A stretch of 64,000 bases of DNA from Peptostreptococcus equinus (GTDB taxonomy: Bacteria; Bacillota; Clostridia; Peptostreptococcales; Peptostreptococcaceae): the NCBI RefSeq assembly GCF_027125355.1, contig NZ_CP114052.1:248001-312000 (forward strand), in the 5' to 3' direction. Position numbers and translations under genes: made by a program. Below the pieces are notes generated by a model. It made no database searches. It was not told the DNA's origin and saw only the letters and a program-made list of their open reading frames with translations. This document shows positions 9,437-17,201 of this stretch, in pieces (the first letter of the stretch is position 1; every line of letters starts with the position of its first letter).

Positions 9437-10532
9437 ATCATATTTAAAAATAATGAGAAAAAACTCCGTAGGCATAATGATTTATATGGTAATTTTTATA
9501 TCAATATCTGTTATGGTGAGTGTTTCTCTTTCAAATAGCAAACCAGGAAATTATGTTAAAAATCAAAAGACAATTGCAGTAATAAATATGAGTAATGATA
9601 AAACTTCAAAAGAACTAGAAAAGTATTTAAACAAAAATTTTGATGTAAAAAAAATAAGAAATGATGAAAAAACAATTAAAGAAAATCTATTTACTCAATA
9701 TGTATCTTATGTGTTAAAAATAAATAAAGATAATTCTATGGAATACTATATAAATAAAGATATTGGTGTTGCATTTATAGTAAATGGAAAGGTAGAAGAA
9801 TATTTAAAAACAAATAAATTACTAAACAAATATAATATAGAAAATGCAGATTCAAAGACACAAAATATACTTGAAGATAATGTTGAAATATCTTATATAA
9901 AAGATCAAAATACGTTGAAGTCAGAATCATTATATTATTATTACAATAGTCAGTCATTTGTGGTGATGTCAGTAATAATGATAGGAGTATTTATTGGTTA
10001 CAGTAAATATAAGCAAAGAAATGTTAAAGATAGGATAGGATCTTCTGCTATGGCAAGTAAAAAAGTAGAAACAAAAGTTTTACTTAGTTCTCTAATATTT
10101 GTGGCTTTTGTATGGTTAGTGCTTTTGTTTACAACAGTTGTTCTTTTTGATAGACAACTATTATTTTCTTCTATAGGATTAGAATATATATTATCAAGTA
10201 TTATATATCTTGTACCTACTTATGGCTTAGCGTATTTAATAGCTACTATATCAAAAGATACTAATGTTAATACGGCGCTTGTTAATTTTATAGTACTTCC
10301 ATTGTCATTTATATCAGGTGTATTTGTACCATTAGAATTTTTGCCAAAATCTATTGAAAAAATAGCAATAATTTCACCAATGTATTGGAATAATAAATTA
10401 TATAGATTAATAATGGATGGAAGTTTTGGAAATAGTGATACATATATATATATAGGAATACAAATACTATTCTTCATAACTTTTGTCCTATTGGGCTATA
10501 TGTCAAGTAAAAGAAAAACAAGAACTTTATAA
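9423..10532 (+). CDS. ABC-2 type permease subunit 2
   Basis: A 369-residue permease with the same plan as the preceding gene. It has one N-terminal membrane helix (about 15-37), a Lys/Asn/Asp-rich extracytoplasmic domain (about 40-175), then a hydrophobic block (about 175-365). The C-terminal region FVPLEFLPKSIEKIAIISPM is the typical ABC-2 sequence before the last helix. GGAGG (9411-9415) lies inside the end of the previous gene, and the 14-base overlap indicates translational coupling. It is the last gene of the exporter operon. Confidence 0.85.
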   Translation: MTVFKSYLKIMRKNSVGIMIYMVIFISISVMVSVSLSNSKPGNYVKNQKTIAVINMSNDKTSKELEKYLNKNFDVKKIRNDEKTIKENLFTQYVSYVLKINKDNSMEYYINKDIGVAFIVNGKVEEYLKTNKLLNKYNIENADSKTQNILEDNVEISYIKDQNTLKSESLYYYYNSQSFVVMSVIMIGVFIGYSKYKQRNVKDRIGSSAMASKKVETKVLLSSLIFVAFVWLVLLFTTVVLFDRQLLFSSIGLEYILSSIIYLVPTYGLAYLIATISKDTNVNTALVNFIVLPLSFISGVFVPLEFLPKSIEKIAIISPMYWNNKLYRLIMDGSFGNSDTYIYIGIQILFFITFVLLGYMSSKRKTRTL

Positions 10533-10660
10533 ATTAATAGAATATTATAGTATTTTCATTTATAGGAGAACTTAATTATGTTATAATTTAAATATATACT
10601 AGACTATTTATTAACAAAAAATATAGTTATAGAGATTTTAGCAGAGATGGGGTAATATGT

Positions 10661-11521
10661 ATGATTTCACATGATAGATATTCAATTGGAGAAGTTGAAA
10701 AAATTTGTAATATACCTATAAAGACACTGCGTTACTACGATTCGATTAATTTAGTTGTTCCATCCTTTAGAGATTCTGAAAGCAATTACAGATACTATAG
10801 TAAAGAGCAAATGGTTACCATATGCATAGTACGTAAGTTAAGAATGCTTGGTTTTGGATTAAAGGAAATACATAATATAATTCATGATAATAAAGCACAT
10901 ATATTAGAAGAGAGTGTAGATTCGAAATTAGTAGATATTTCAAATGAAATAAAAGCCTTACAGCAAAAATATGAAGAGGGATGCAGATTTTCTCAAAGAT
11001 TAAAAAAGGGTGTAGATATTTTATCTTTGTACGCTAAAGAAGAATTTGAAAAAAAAGGAATAGTAATAGAAGAAATACCTGAATCATATTTATTGTATAC
11101 TAGAAAAGTTATGAAAAATTATTCTAATAGAGATGTGTCATTAGAAAGATGGGTAGAACTCATAAATTTATCAAATAAGACTAATATTGAAAATAAGGGA
11201 TCAATCGTTGTAACTTATTATTCAAATCCTTTAGATCAATTTTTATACAAGGATATAGATATAGAATTTGGTATGTACTTGGATGAACCTGTAAATTTAT
11301 GTGAATGCAAAAAATTTGGGGGATTTACTGCTGCTACCACCATACATGTAGGTGATTATTCTAATATAATAAATACACATATAAAGATGATTCAATATAT
11401 AAATAAGAGTGGATATAGCATTTGCGGAGATATTTCAGAAGAATTTATCATATCACCATTTGATGTTAATAATCCTGAAGAACATGTAACAAAAGTAATA
11501 ATACCCGTAAAAAAAATATAA
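10661..11521 (+). CDS. MerR-family regulator with GyrI-like effector domain
   Basis: A 286-residue transcription regulator. The N-terminus has the MerR winged helix: YSIGEVEKICNIPIKTLRYYD, then YRYYSKEQM and LRMLGFGLKEI. A coiled coil follows at about 80-125. The C-terminal 150 residues look like a GyrI/SOUL-type small-molecule-binding domain, as in BmrR-type multidrug sensors. Such proteins activate exporter promoters by untwisting over-long spacers. It lies on the same strand as the ABC exporter, 128 bases downstream, so it could regulate that operon or itself. GATGGGG precedes the start. The ligand is unknown. Confidence 0.85.
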   Translation: MISHDRYSIGEVEKICNIPIKTLRYYDSINLVVPSFRDSESNYRYYSKEQMVTICIVRKLRMLGFGLKEIHNIIHDNKAHILEESVDSKLVDISNEIKALQQKYEEGCRFSQRLKKGVDILSLYAKEEFEKKGIVIEEIPESYLLYTRKVMKNYSNRDVSLERWVELINLSNKTNIENKGSIVVTYYSNPLDQFLYKDIDIEFGMYLDEPVNLCECKKFGGFTAATTIHVGDYSNIINTHIKMIQYINKSGYSICGDISEEFIISPFDVNNPEEHVTKVIIPVKKI

Positions 11522-11569
11522 AGAAAAAAATATGGTTATGATAAAGTATATATTACAATAAACTTTTAA

Positions 11570-11619
11570 AATACAAAAGAGAAGTATTTACAGATTATGT
11601 AAATCTTCTCTTTTGTATT
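11570..11619. terminator. Long bidirectional terminator hairpin
   Basis: AATACAAAAGAGAAG (11570-11584) pairs perfectly with CTTCTCTTTTGTATT (11605-11619). An inner ATTTAC/GTAAAT pairing sits over a short loop. It lies between the MerR gene and the convergent catabolic operon and can stop transcription from both sides. Confidence 0.85.
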
Positions 11620-11650
11620 TAGTATATTATAAGTTTATATATAGGGTAAA

Positions 11651-12832
11651 CTACATTATTCCTTCTTCTTTTAAAGATTTAATCTCATCTTCACTTAGTC
11701 CAAATATTTCTGCATTATGTTGACCTAAAAGTGGTGCAGGTGTATCTACTGTACCTGGAGTTTCAGAAAGCTTCATTACACAACCTTGGAAATATTGGTC
11801 TCCTGCAGTTGGATGTTCACAGTGAACCATCATTTCACGAGCTTGTATATGTGGATGCTCAATTGCTTCTTTTACATTTAGTATAGGACCACACGGTATT
11901 CCATCCCTATCCATGGCATCTTCAATTTCTTTTTTTGTATAATTTTTACACCAATCAGCAATGATATTTTTTAATTCTGGTTCATAATTGTCGCAACGTA
12001 GAGTATTTGTTTTGTATCTAGGATCATCTAGTAATTCTTCGTGATTTATAGTTTTACAGAATTTAGCAAAAAGTCTATCATTACCTACACCAACTGCGAC
12101 AAATCCATCCTTACATTCGTAAACATCAAATGGTGCTATAGAAGGATCTATGTTACCATTACGTTCTGGTATAAATCCACCAACAGTATAGTTTACTAGT
12201 GCATTTTCAAGTAAACTAAATATTGTATCTACCATTGATACATCTACCAATTGACCTTGACCAGTTTTTTCTCTATTATAAAGAGCCATTAATATACCTA
12301 CAGTCAAGTATATACCAGCTACATGGTCAGCAACTGATGGTCCGACCTTTACAGGATTAGTTTCTTTATAACCTGTAAGATTTATCATACCACCCATGGC
12401 TTGAGCTACTATATCATAGCAAGCTCTATGTGATATAGGGCTGTTTTGACCAAAACCAGAACCAGATCCATAAATTATAGATGGATTTACTTTTTTAACT
12501 GATTCATAGTCTATACCAAGTCTTTTGGTAACTCCTCCCTTGTAGTTTTCGACTACTATATCTGCATCTTTTACCAAATCAAAGAACATTTTTTTACCTT
12601 TTTCAGATTTAAGGTTTAGAGTTACTCCTTTTTTATTACGGTTTACATAGCAGTAAAAGCCACTTTCTCCACTTTTTTCGTCTATAGGTCCCCATTCACG
12701 ACATTGATCACCATTAACAGGTTCTATTTTTATTACATCTGCACCATAATCAGCCAACATCATTGTACAGAATGGTCCATTTAATGCGGAAGTAAGGTCT
12801 ATAACTTTTAATCCTTCTAGCGCTTTTTTCAT
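11651..12832 (-). CDS. Class III (CaiB/BaiF, formyl-CoA transferase family) CoA-transferase
   Basis: The 393-residue enzyme moves CoA between carboxylic acids through aspartyl-CoA intermediates. The family opening (LEGLKVIDLTSALNGPFCTMMLADYGADVIKIE) is present. The catalytic Asp falls at residue 169 (VGPSVADHVAG), the position known for formyl-CoA transferase. The family includes FldA, the phenyllactate CoA-transferase of Stickland fermenters. It is the last gene of a six-gene minus-strand operon, 26 bases after a hotdog-fold gene. I infer that it activates the pathway substrate with CoA taken from the final acyl-CoA product. The exact acid is not readable from sequence. Confidence 0.9.
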   Translation of the reverse strand: MKKALEGLKVIDLTSALNGPFCTMMLADYGADVIKIEPVNGDQCREWGPIDEKSGESGFYCYVNRNKKGVTLNLKSEKGKKMFFDLVKDADIVVENYKGGVTKRLGIDYESVKKVNPSIIYGSGSGFGQNSPISHRACYDIVAQAMGGMINLTGYKETNPVKVGPSVADHVAGIYLTVGILMALYNREKTGQGQLVDVSMVDTIFSLLENALVNYTVGGFIPERNGNIDPSIAPFDVYECKDGFVAVGVGNDRLFAKFCKTINHEELLDDPRYKTNTLRCDNYEPELKNIIADWCKNYTKKEIEDAMDRDGIPCGPILNVKEAIEHPHIQAREMMVHCEHPTAGDQYFQGCVMKLSETPGTVDTPAPLLGQHNAEIFGLSEDEIKSLKEEGIM

Positions 12833-12858
12833 TATTTTTATTCTCCTTTAATTTCTAC

Positions 12859-13236
12859 TTAATAAGCTTCATAAACAAACTGTCCAACTGTAGATAATAC
12901 TGGTTCTGGTAGTACATCTATTGAGCTAGGATATGGAGGATCACTAGGAACTTCTATAACTTTAAATGCTCTGACTTCTATAAGAGCTTTCTTGCCTTCT
13001 ATTTTTTTTGCTCTTGCTACATATTCCATATAATCTCCCGCTTGAGAAGGTGTATATAGACGTATTTTTTTTACTTCTACGCAATGACCAGTATTACCAA
13101 ATACTTTAGCCATTAATCTAACTGCTGTATCACTCATAAGAGTAATGTTTCTTGCACCATTTATTAAACCACCTAGATAAAAAACATCTCTATTTGACAT
13201 TCTATAACGGAATGTTACTGTCTGTTGTTCGTTCAT
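12859..13236 (-). CDS. Hotdog-fold protein, beta-aminoacyl-CoA ammonia-lyase-like (small partner)
   Basis: A 125-residue single-domain protein resembling beta-alanyl-CoA:ammonia lyase and 3-aminobutyryl-CoA ammonia-lyase. It keeps the N-terminal family signature (MSNRDVFYLGGLINGARNITL) and the AGDYMEYVARAKKIEGKKALIEVRAFKV segment. It lacks the DGDxSLxLGY segment, reading FGNTGHCVEVKK there instead. The neighbouring 158-residue gene has the opposite pattern, so the two may form one mixed complex. The ribosome site is AGGAG. It lies between its paralogue and the CoA-transferase in the operon. The function is inferred from fold and context; a thioesterase or hydratase role remains possible. Confidence 0.65.
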   Translation of the reverse strand: MNEQQTVTFRYRMSNRDVFYLGGLINGARNITLMSDTAVRLMAKVFGNTGHCVEVKKIRLYTPSQAGDYMEYVARAKKIEGKKALIEVRAFKVIEVPSDPPYPSSIDVLPEPVLSTVGQFVYEAY

Positions 13237-13279
13237 AATTAGACTCCTTTTAATATTATTTTTTATTTAAATTAAAAAC

Positions 13280-13756
13280 CTATATTTCAACTTCATCTTC
13301 TTCTGGAAAATCATCAAGTGGGAACCATGGATCTGTAACTAGTCCTTCAGGTTGTTCTCCACGTTGTAAGTGTTTTTTAACTACTAAACGTACAAAACCC
13401 TCTGTGCAAAGAACAGGTTCATCAAACCAAATCATTTCACCTTTTTTGCAATCAGATTTTCCTTCACGGAAAGCTGGTGTTGCAAGCTTATAAACTTCAA
13501 TTTTACAATCACGAGAAGAATTACCTATGTTGACTAATGTTGCTTTATAATCAATCATGTCTCCTACATATACATCTTTGAAACATTTTACATCATGATA
13601 TCCTAAGCAAAGTGATTCATCACCATCACATAAAATCATTTCCTCTGTTTCAACGTCACCGATAAAATCGAATTGACGACCGATTGAAATTAATCCATCA
13701 GGGTTAGCTGCATCTGCAGTTGTCATGTTGTAACTTAAATACGATACCTTTCTCAT
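13280..13756 (-). CDS. Hotdog-fold protein, beta-aminoacyl-CoA ammonia-lyase-like (large partner)
   Basis: A 158-residue hotdog-fold protein. The stretch GDVETEEMILCDGDESLCLGY, then VYVGDMIDYKATLVNIGNSS, follows the signature of beta-alanyl-CoA:ammonia lyase as I recall it (GDVGTELM..DGDxSLFLGY..VYVGDFMEY). The part that normally reads LVNGAR is changed to LISIGRQ; that element is retained in the adjacent 125-residue partner. An acidic C-terminal tail (DDFPEEDEVEI) is unusual. The gene lies 33 bases after etfA and 43 before the small partner. By context it would remove ammonia from a beta-aminoacyl-CoA to give the enoyl-CoA that the dehydrogenase/Etf complex reduces. Confidence 0.65.
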   Translation of the reverse strand: MRKVSYLSYNMTTADAANPDGLISIGRQFDFIGDVETEEMILCDGDESLCLGYHDVKCFKDVYVGDMIDYKATLVNIGNSSRDCKIEVYKLATPAFREGKSDCKKGEMIWFDEPVLCTEGFVRLVVKKHLQRGEQPEGLVTDPWFPLDDFPEEDEVEI

Positions 13757-13789
13757 AATTACGCCTCCAAATATATTTTTATAAATTTA

Positions 13790-14896
13790 TTATTTATTGT
13801 TTTTAATTTCTTTTATGTTATCTATCATCATAGGAACTATTTTAAATAAATCTCCACTAATTCCGTAATCAGCACAGTCGAAAATTGGTGCTTTTTCATC
13901 CTTATTTATAGCTATAATAAGGTCTGAATCTTGCATTCCAGCTTTATGCTGTATGGCTCCAGATATTCCTAGAGCGACATACACTTTTGGATGAACTGTT
14001 TTCCCAGTTTGTCCTACTTGATGATCTGCTGATAACCAACCAGAATCTATTACCGCACGGCTACCACCGATTACACCACCGCCAAAAGCATTTGCTAATT
14101 CTTTTGCTAGCTCTATACCTTTTTCTATATCTTTTCCAATACCACGACCTACAGATACTATTATTTCAGCACCTATTAAATCAACCATTTGTTTTGCTTC
14201 TTTTATTGTTTCTAGAACTTTTGTCTGTAAGTCATCACTAGATAAATTTACAGGGTATTTTTCTATTTGGCATGCATCGGCTTTTTCTTTTATAAATTCG
14301 CCTTTTTTCATTACTCCAGGTCTAACAGTTGACATACAAGGTCTAAATCTTGGACAGATTATTGTTGCCATTAGGTGACCGCCAAATGCTGGTCTTGTCA
14401 TTTTTAAATTTATATCATCCATTTTAAAAGAAGTTTTTGAAAGATCTAAGGTAGATGAAGTCTCTATAAAATCTACATAATTATTCATATCTATATCTAG
14501 ATGTGTACAGTCAGCTGTAAGTCCAGTATGCAGTCTAGCTGCACATCTTGGTGCTAAATCTCTACCTATAAAAGAAGCTCCAATCAGTACTACTTCAGGT
14601 TTTTTATCCATTACTAAATCACAAAAAACTTTTGTATAGGCATCAGTTGTATAATCTTGTAATTCTTCACTATCACATACAATTACCTTATCAGCGCCAT
14701 AGCCACCTAATTCTTTTGCAAGATGTTCAATATTATGGCCAAGAATTACACCTATAAGGTTTGAACCTCTTTCATCAGCTAATTTACGACCTTCAGAAAT
14801 TAATTCAAAATTTGTGTTCATCATTTTTCCGTGACGCTGTTCACAGAAGACCCATATATCTTTAAATTCTTCTATTAAAGAACTATTAAATTCCAT
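13790..14896 (-). CDS. etfA: Electron transfer flavoprotein alpha subunit
   Basis: EtfA, 368 residues, binds FAD in its C-terminal domain. The FAD-binding signature is present: GGGVIGGSRAVIDSGWL, then HQVGQTGKTVHPKVYVALGISGAIQH, then DLIIAINKDEKAPIF. The N-terminal half carries the usual Etf fold (VIVCDSEELQ...IGASFIGRDLAPRCAARL). There is no N-terminal ferredoxin domain. It follows etfB by 22 bases and serves the acyl-CoA dehydrogenase two genes upstream. Whether this Etf is electron-bifurcating, as in some clostridial acryloyl-CoA or caffeyl-CoA reductases, cannot be settled by eye. Confidence 0.95.
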   Translation of the reverse strand: MEFNSSLIEEFKDIWVFCEQRHGKMMNTNFELISEGRKLADERGSNLIGVILGHNIEHLAKELGGYGADKVIVCDSEELQDYTTDAYTKVFCDLVMDKKPEVVLIGASFIGRDLAPRCAARLHTGLTADCTHLDIDMNNYVDFIETSSTLDLSKTSFKMDDINLKMTRPAFGGHLMATIICPRFRPCMSTVRPGVMKKGEFIKEKADACQIEKYPVNLSSDDLQTKVLETIKEAKQMVDLIGAEIIVSVGRGIGKDIEKGIELAKELANAFGGGVIGGSRAVIDSGWLSADHQVGQTGKTVHPKVYVALGISGAIQHKAGMQDSDLIIAINKDEKAPIFDCADYGISGDLFKIVPMMIDNIKEIKNNK

Positions 14897-14918
14897 ATTT
14901 TATTGTCTCCTTTCATAA

Positions 14919-15722
14919 TTAAATAACATGTAGTTGTTCTAATTTATTAGTTAATTGTGCAACTGACTCTTTTTCATCGCCAGTAAATAATATGCCTGTA
15001 CCTTTTTGTGGTGGTGTAAATGATTTGAAAATATTAGTTGGAGATCCTTTTAAACCAATAGTATCAGGGTTAATTAAAGGTTCATCTTTTAAATCTTCAA
15101 AAGTTAGAACAGTAATATCTTTGCTATAGCAATTCATAATTCCATCAATTGTCATATAGCGAGGGAATATATCATCATCTTTTACACATGTTATTAGGCA
15201 AGGAGTTTTAGTTTCTATATTCATATAACCATCTTCAAGCATTCTTTTTACAACTAATTTATCATCATATTTATTGATTTTTCCAGCATAAGTAACTTGC
15301 GGTATAGATAGTTTTTCAGCAATTTGTGGTCCTACTTGTGCAGTATCTCCATCAATTGCTTGGCGTCCACAAAGTATTAAATCTTCTTTATTTAAACCTA
15401 GATTAGAAATTGCAGCAGCAATAATTTGTGATGTTGCATATGTATCAGAACCCCCAAACTCTCTAGATGATATTAGCACACCATCATCTGCACCTATTGC
15501 TAAGATTTCTCTAAGCATAGATTCAGCTTGGGGTGGACCCATAGTTAGGGCAGTTACTTGGCAATTTAACTTATCTTTTAATTTTAGAGCTTGTTCTAAG
15601 GCAATCATATCATCAGGATTTACAATGGCCGCCATAGAATTACGATTAAGAGTTCCATCAGGATTTACTGCGACCTTACCAGATGTATCCGGAACTTGCT
15701 TTACACAAACAAAAATTCTCAT
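14919..15722 (-). CDS. etfB: Electron transfer flavoprotein beta subunit
   Basis: EtfB, 267 residues. It opens MRIFVCVKQVPDTSG, the standard EtfB start. The family signature follows in NPDDMIALEQALKLKD and in DLILCGRQAIDGDTAQVGPQIAEKL. Together with EtfA it passes electrons between NADH and the acyl-CoA dehydrogenase. The extra C-terminal stretch (SPTNIFKSFTPPQKGTG) is typical of anaerobe Etf proteins. It lies 19 bases after the dehydrogenase gene, which fits a stable Acd-EtfBA reductase complex like those reducing enoyl-CoA in Stickland fermentations. Confidence 0.95.
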   Translation of the reverse strand: MRIFVCVKQVPDTSGKVAVNPDGTLNRNSMAAIVNPDDMIALEQALKLKDKLNCQVTALTMGPPQAESMLREILAIGADDGVLISSREFGGSDTYATSQIIAAAISNLGLNKEDLILCGRQAIDGDTAQVGPQIAEKLSIPQVTYAGKINKYDDKLVVKRMLEDGYMNIETKTPCLITCVKDDDIFPRYMTIDGIMNCYSKDITVLTFEDLKDEPLINPDTIGLKGSPTNIFKSFTPPQKGTGILFTGDEKESVAQLTNKLEQLHVI

Positions 15723-15741
15723 AGTTCATATACTCCTTTTC

Positions 15742-16884
15742 CTATTTCATAACTTCTCTTGCTATAACTACTTTGTGAATTTCAGAAGTACCTTCATATA
15801 TCTCAGTAATTTTAGCATCGCGATACATTCTTTCAAGTGGATAGTCCTTCATATATCCGTAACCACCGTGAATTTGTAGAGCCATATTTGTGACATGGCG
15901 TGCATTTTCTGAAGCATTTAACTTACACATTGCTGATTCCTTTGTATGTGCTTTACCAGCATCTTTTAAATATGCGGCATAATAAACTAGCATTTTAGCA
16001 GATTCTGTTTTTGTAGCCATATCTGCTATGTACCACTGTATTCCCTGTAAAGTACCTATTGGTTTTCCAAATTGTACACGTTCCTTTGCATATTTTACAG
16101 ATAGATCTAAAGCTCCTTCAGCAACCCCAACCGCTTGAGCACCTGTACCAATACGAGCACCATCCAGAGCCTGCATTGCAATTTTAAATCCCTGACCTTC
16201 TTTTCCTAATAGGTTAGATGCTGGAACCCTGCAATCTTCAAAAATTAATTCTGCTGTTTCAGAACCTGCAAGCCCCATTTTTGATTCTATCTTACCTATG
16301 CTAAATCCAGGAGTACCTTTTTCAATTATTATTGCTGACATACCCTTTAGACCTTTTTCAGGTTGTGTAAGAGCAAATAGTGTTAAAATATCAGCACGGC
16401 TACCACCTGATATAAAACATTTAGTGCCATTAATTACATATTCGTTTGTATCCTCATCTAGTATAGCGACAGTTTTTACAGCACCAGCATCTGATCCGGC
16501 ATTAGGTTCAGTAAGAGCAAATGCGCCTAATTCTCCGCCCTTTGTCAATCTAGGAAGATATTTTTGCTTTTGTTCTTCATTACCAAATTTATTTATCGCA
16601 TGAGGTGCAATCAAATGAATTGATAGAATAGCTGAAGAAGACATGCATTTTTTAGCAAATTCGTTAACTGCTATAACTTCTTCAATAGCACCACCGCCAG
16701 TTCCACCGTATTCACGAGGGACACCAATACCAGTAAATCCTAAAGCTGCCATTTTCTTGAAATTTTCAATAGGAAATGTGTGACTTTCATCTAATTCAGC
16801 TGCTACAGTTTCTAGTACTTCTAGTGCAAATTGTCCAGCTAATTTTTTTATCATTTCCTGTTCTTTAGTTAATGAAAAATCCAT
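15742..16884 (-). CDS. Acyl-CoA dehydrogenase / enoyl-CoA reductase
   Basis: A 380-residue flavoprotein of the acyl-CoA dehydrogenase family. Signatures are FALTEPNAGSDAGA (flavin and substrate binding), CFISGGSRADILTLFA, and QIHGGYGYMKDYPLERMYRDA. The catalytic Glu lies in ITEIYEGTSEIH near the C-terminus, as in short-chain acyl-CoA dehydrogenases. It is the first gene of the operon, followed by etfB and etfA. In anaerobes this trio usually reduces an enoyl-CoA with NADH. The presence of the ammonia-lyase-like pair and a CoA-transferase suggests the enoyl-CoA comes from an amino acid. Acryloyl-, crotonyl- and branched or aromatic enoyl-CoA are all possible. Confidence 0.93.
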   Translation of the reverse strand: MDFSLTKEQEMIKKLAGQFALEVLETVAAELDESHTFPIENFKKMAALGFTGIGVPREYGGTGGGAIEEVIAVNEFAKKCMSSSAILSIHLIAPHAINKFGNEEQKQKYLPRLTKGGELGAFALTEPNAGSDAGAVKTVAILDEDTNEYVINGTKCFISGGSRADILTLFALTQPEKGLKGMSAIIIEKGTPGFSIGKIESKMGLAGSETAELIFEDCRVPASNLLGKEGQGFKIAMQALDGARIGTGAQAVGVAEGALDLSVKYAKERVQFGKPIGTLQGIQWYIADMATKTESAKMLVYYAAYLKDAGKAHTKESAMCKLNASENARHVTNMALQIHGGYGYMKDYPLERMYRDAKITEIYEGTSEIHKVVIAREVMK

Positions 16885-16965
16885 ATATTATTTCATCCTT
16901 TCTTTTAATTACTTACTATATATACATTTTAATTTTGACTTGCTGAAAAATATCTCATAATTGAG

Positions 16966-16995
16966 TTATATCTTATATAGCAACTGTATTGTCAA
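16966..16995 (-). promoter_or_regulatory. Candidate promoter of the acyl-CoA dehydrogenase operon
   Basis: On the minus strand a perfect TTGACA (16995-16990) is followed after 17 bases by GATATA (or after 18 bases by ATATAA). The start of transcription would leave a leader of about 75 bases before the ATG at 16884. Confidence 0.55.
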
Positions 16996-17092
16996 CAAAA
17001 TAACAGTAATAAATTTTAGGTGTTTAGTGTTAATAAAAAATAAAGTCTCCACTAACTGTACCTATATAAAATATTAGAAAATTTATTATATT

Positions 17093-17122
17093 TTGACAAA
17101 GTGAGTAAGTTAGACTTATAGT
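17093..17122 (+). promoter_or_regulatory. Orphan plus-strand promoter-like sequence
   Basis: TTGACA (17093-17098) and TATAGT (17117-17122) are 18 bases apart. No open frame follows; the next feature is the terminator at 17165-17197. A transcript of about 70 bases could result. Chance occurrence in AT-rich DNA is possible. Confidence 0.35.
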
Positions 17123-17164
17123 TTTACAAATGAGCAAGATTTTTTGGTAGACTTTTTATTAATA

Positions 17165-17197
17165 AAAAACACAGCAGAATTAATCTGCTGTGTTTTT
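17165..17197. terminator. Terminator of the nad operon (symmetrical)
   Basis: AAAAACACAGCAGA pairs perfectly with TCTGCTGTGTTTTT over a five-base loop. It lies just after the nadC stop on the minus strand and has a U-tract in both directions. Confidence 0.9.
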
Positions 17198-17201
17198 GTA
17201 A

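Larger units (their letters stand above)
16885..17201. other. Intergenic control region upstream of the dehydrogenase operon
   Basis: The 317 bases hold no convincing gene. They contain the operon promoter (16966-16995, minus), a plus-strand promoter-like sequence (17093-17122) and the nadC terminator (17165-17197). The rest is AT-rich sequence with no further structure I can support. Confidence 0.6.
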
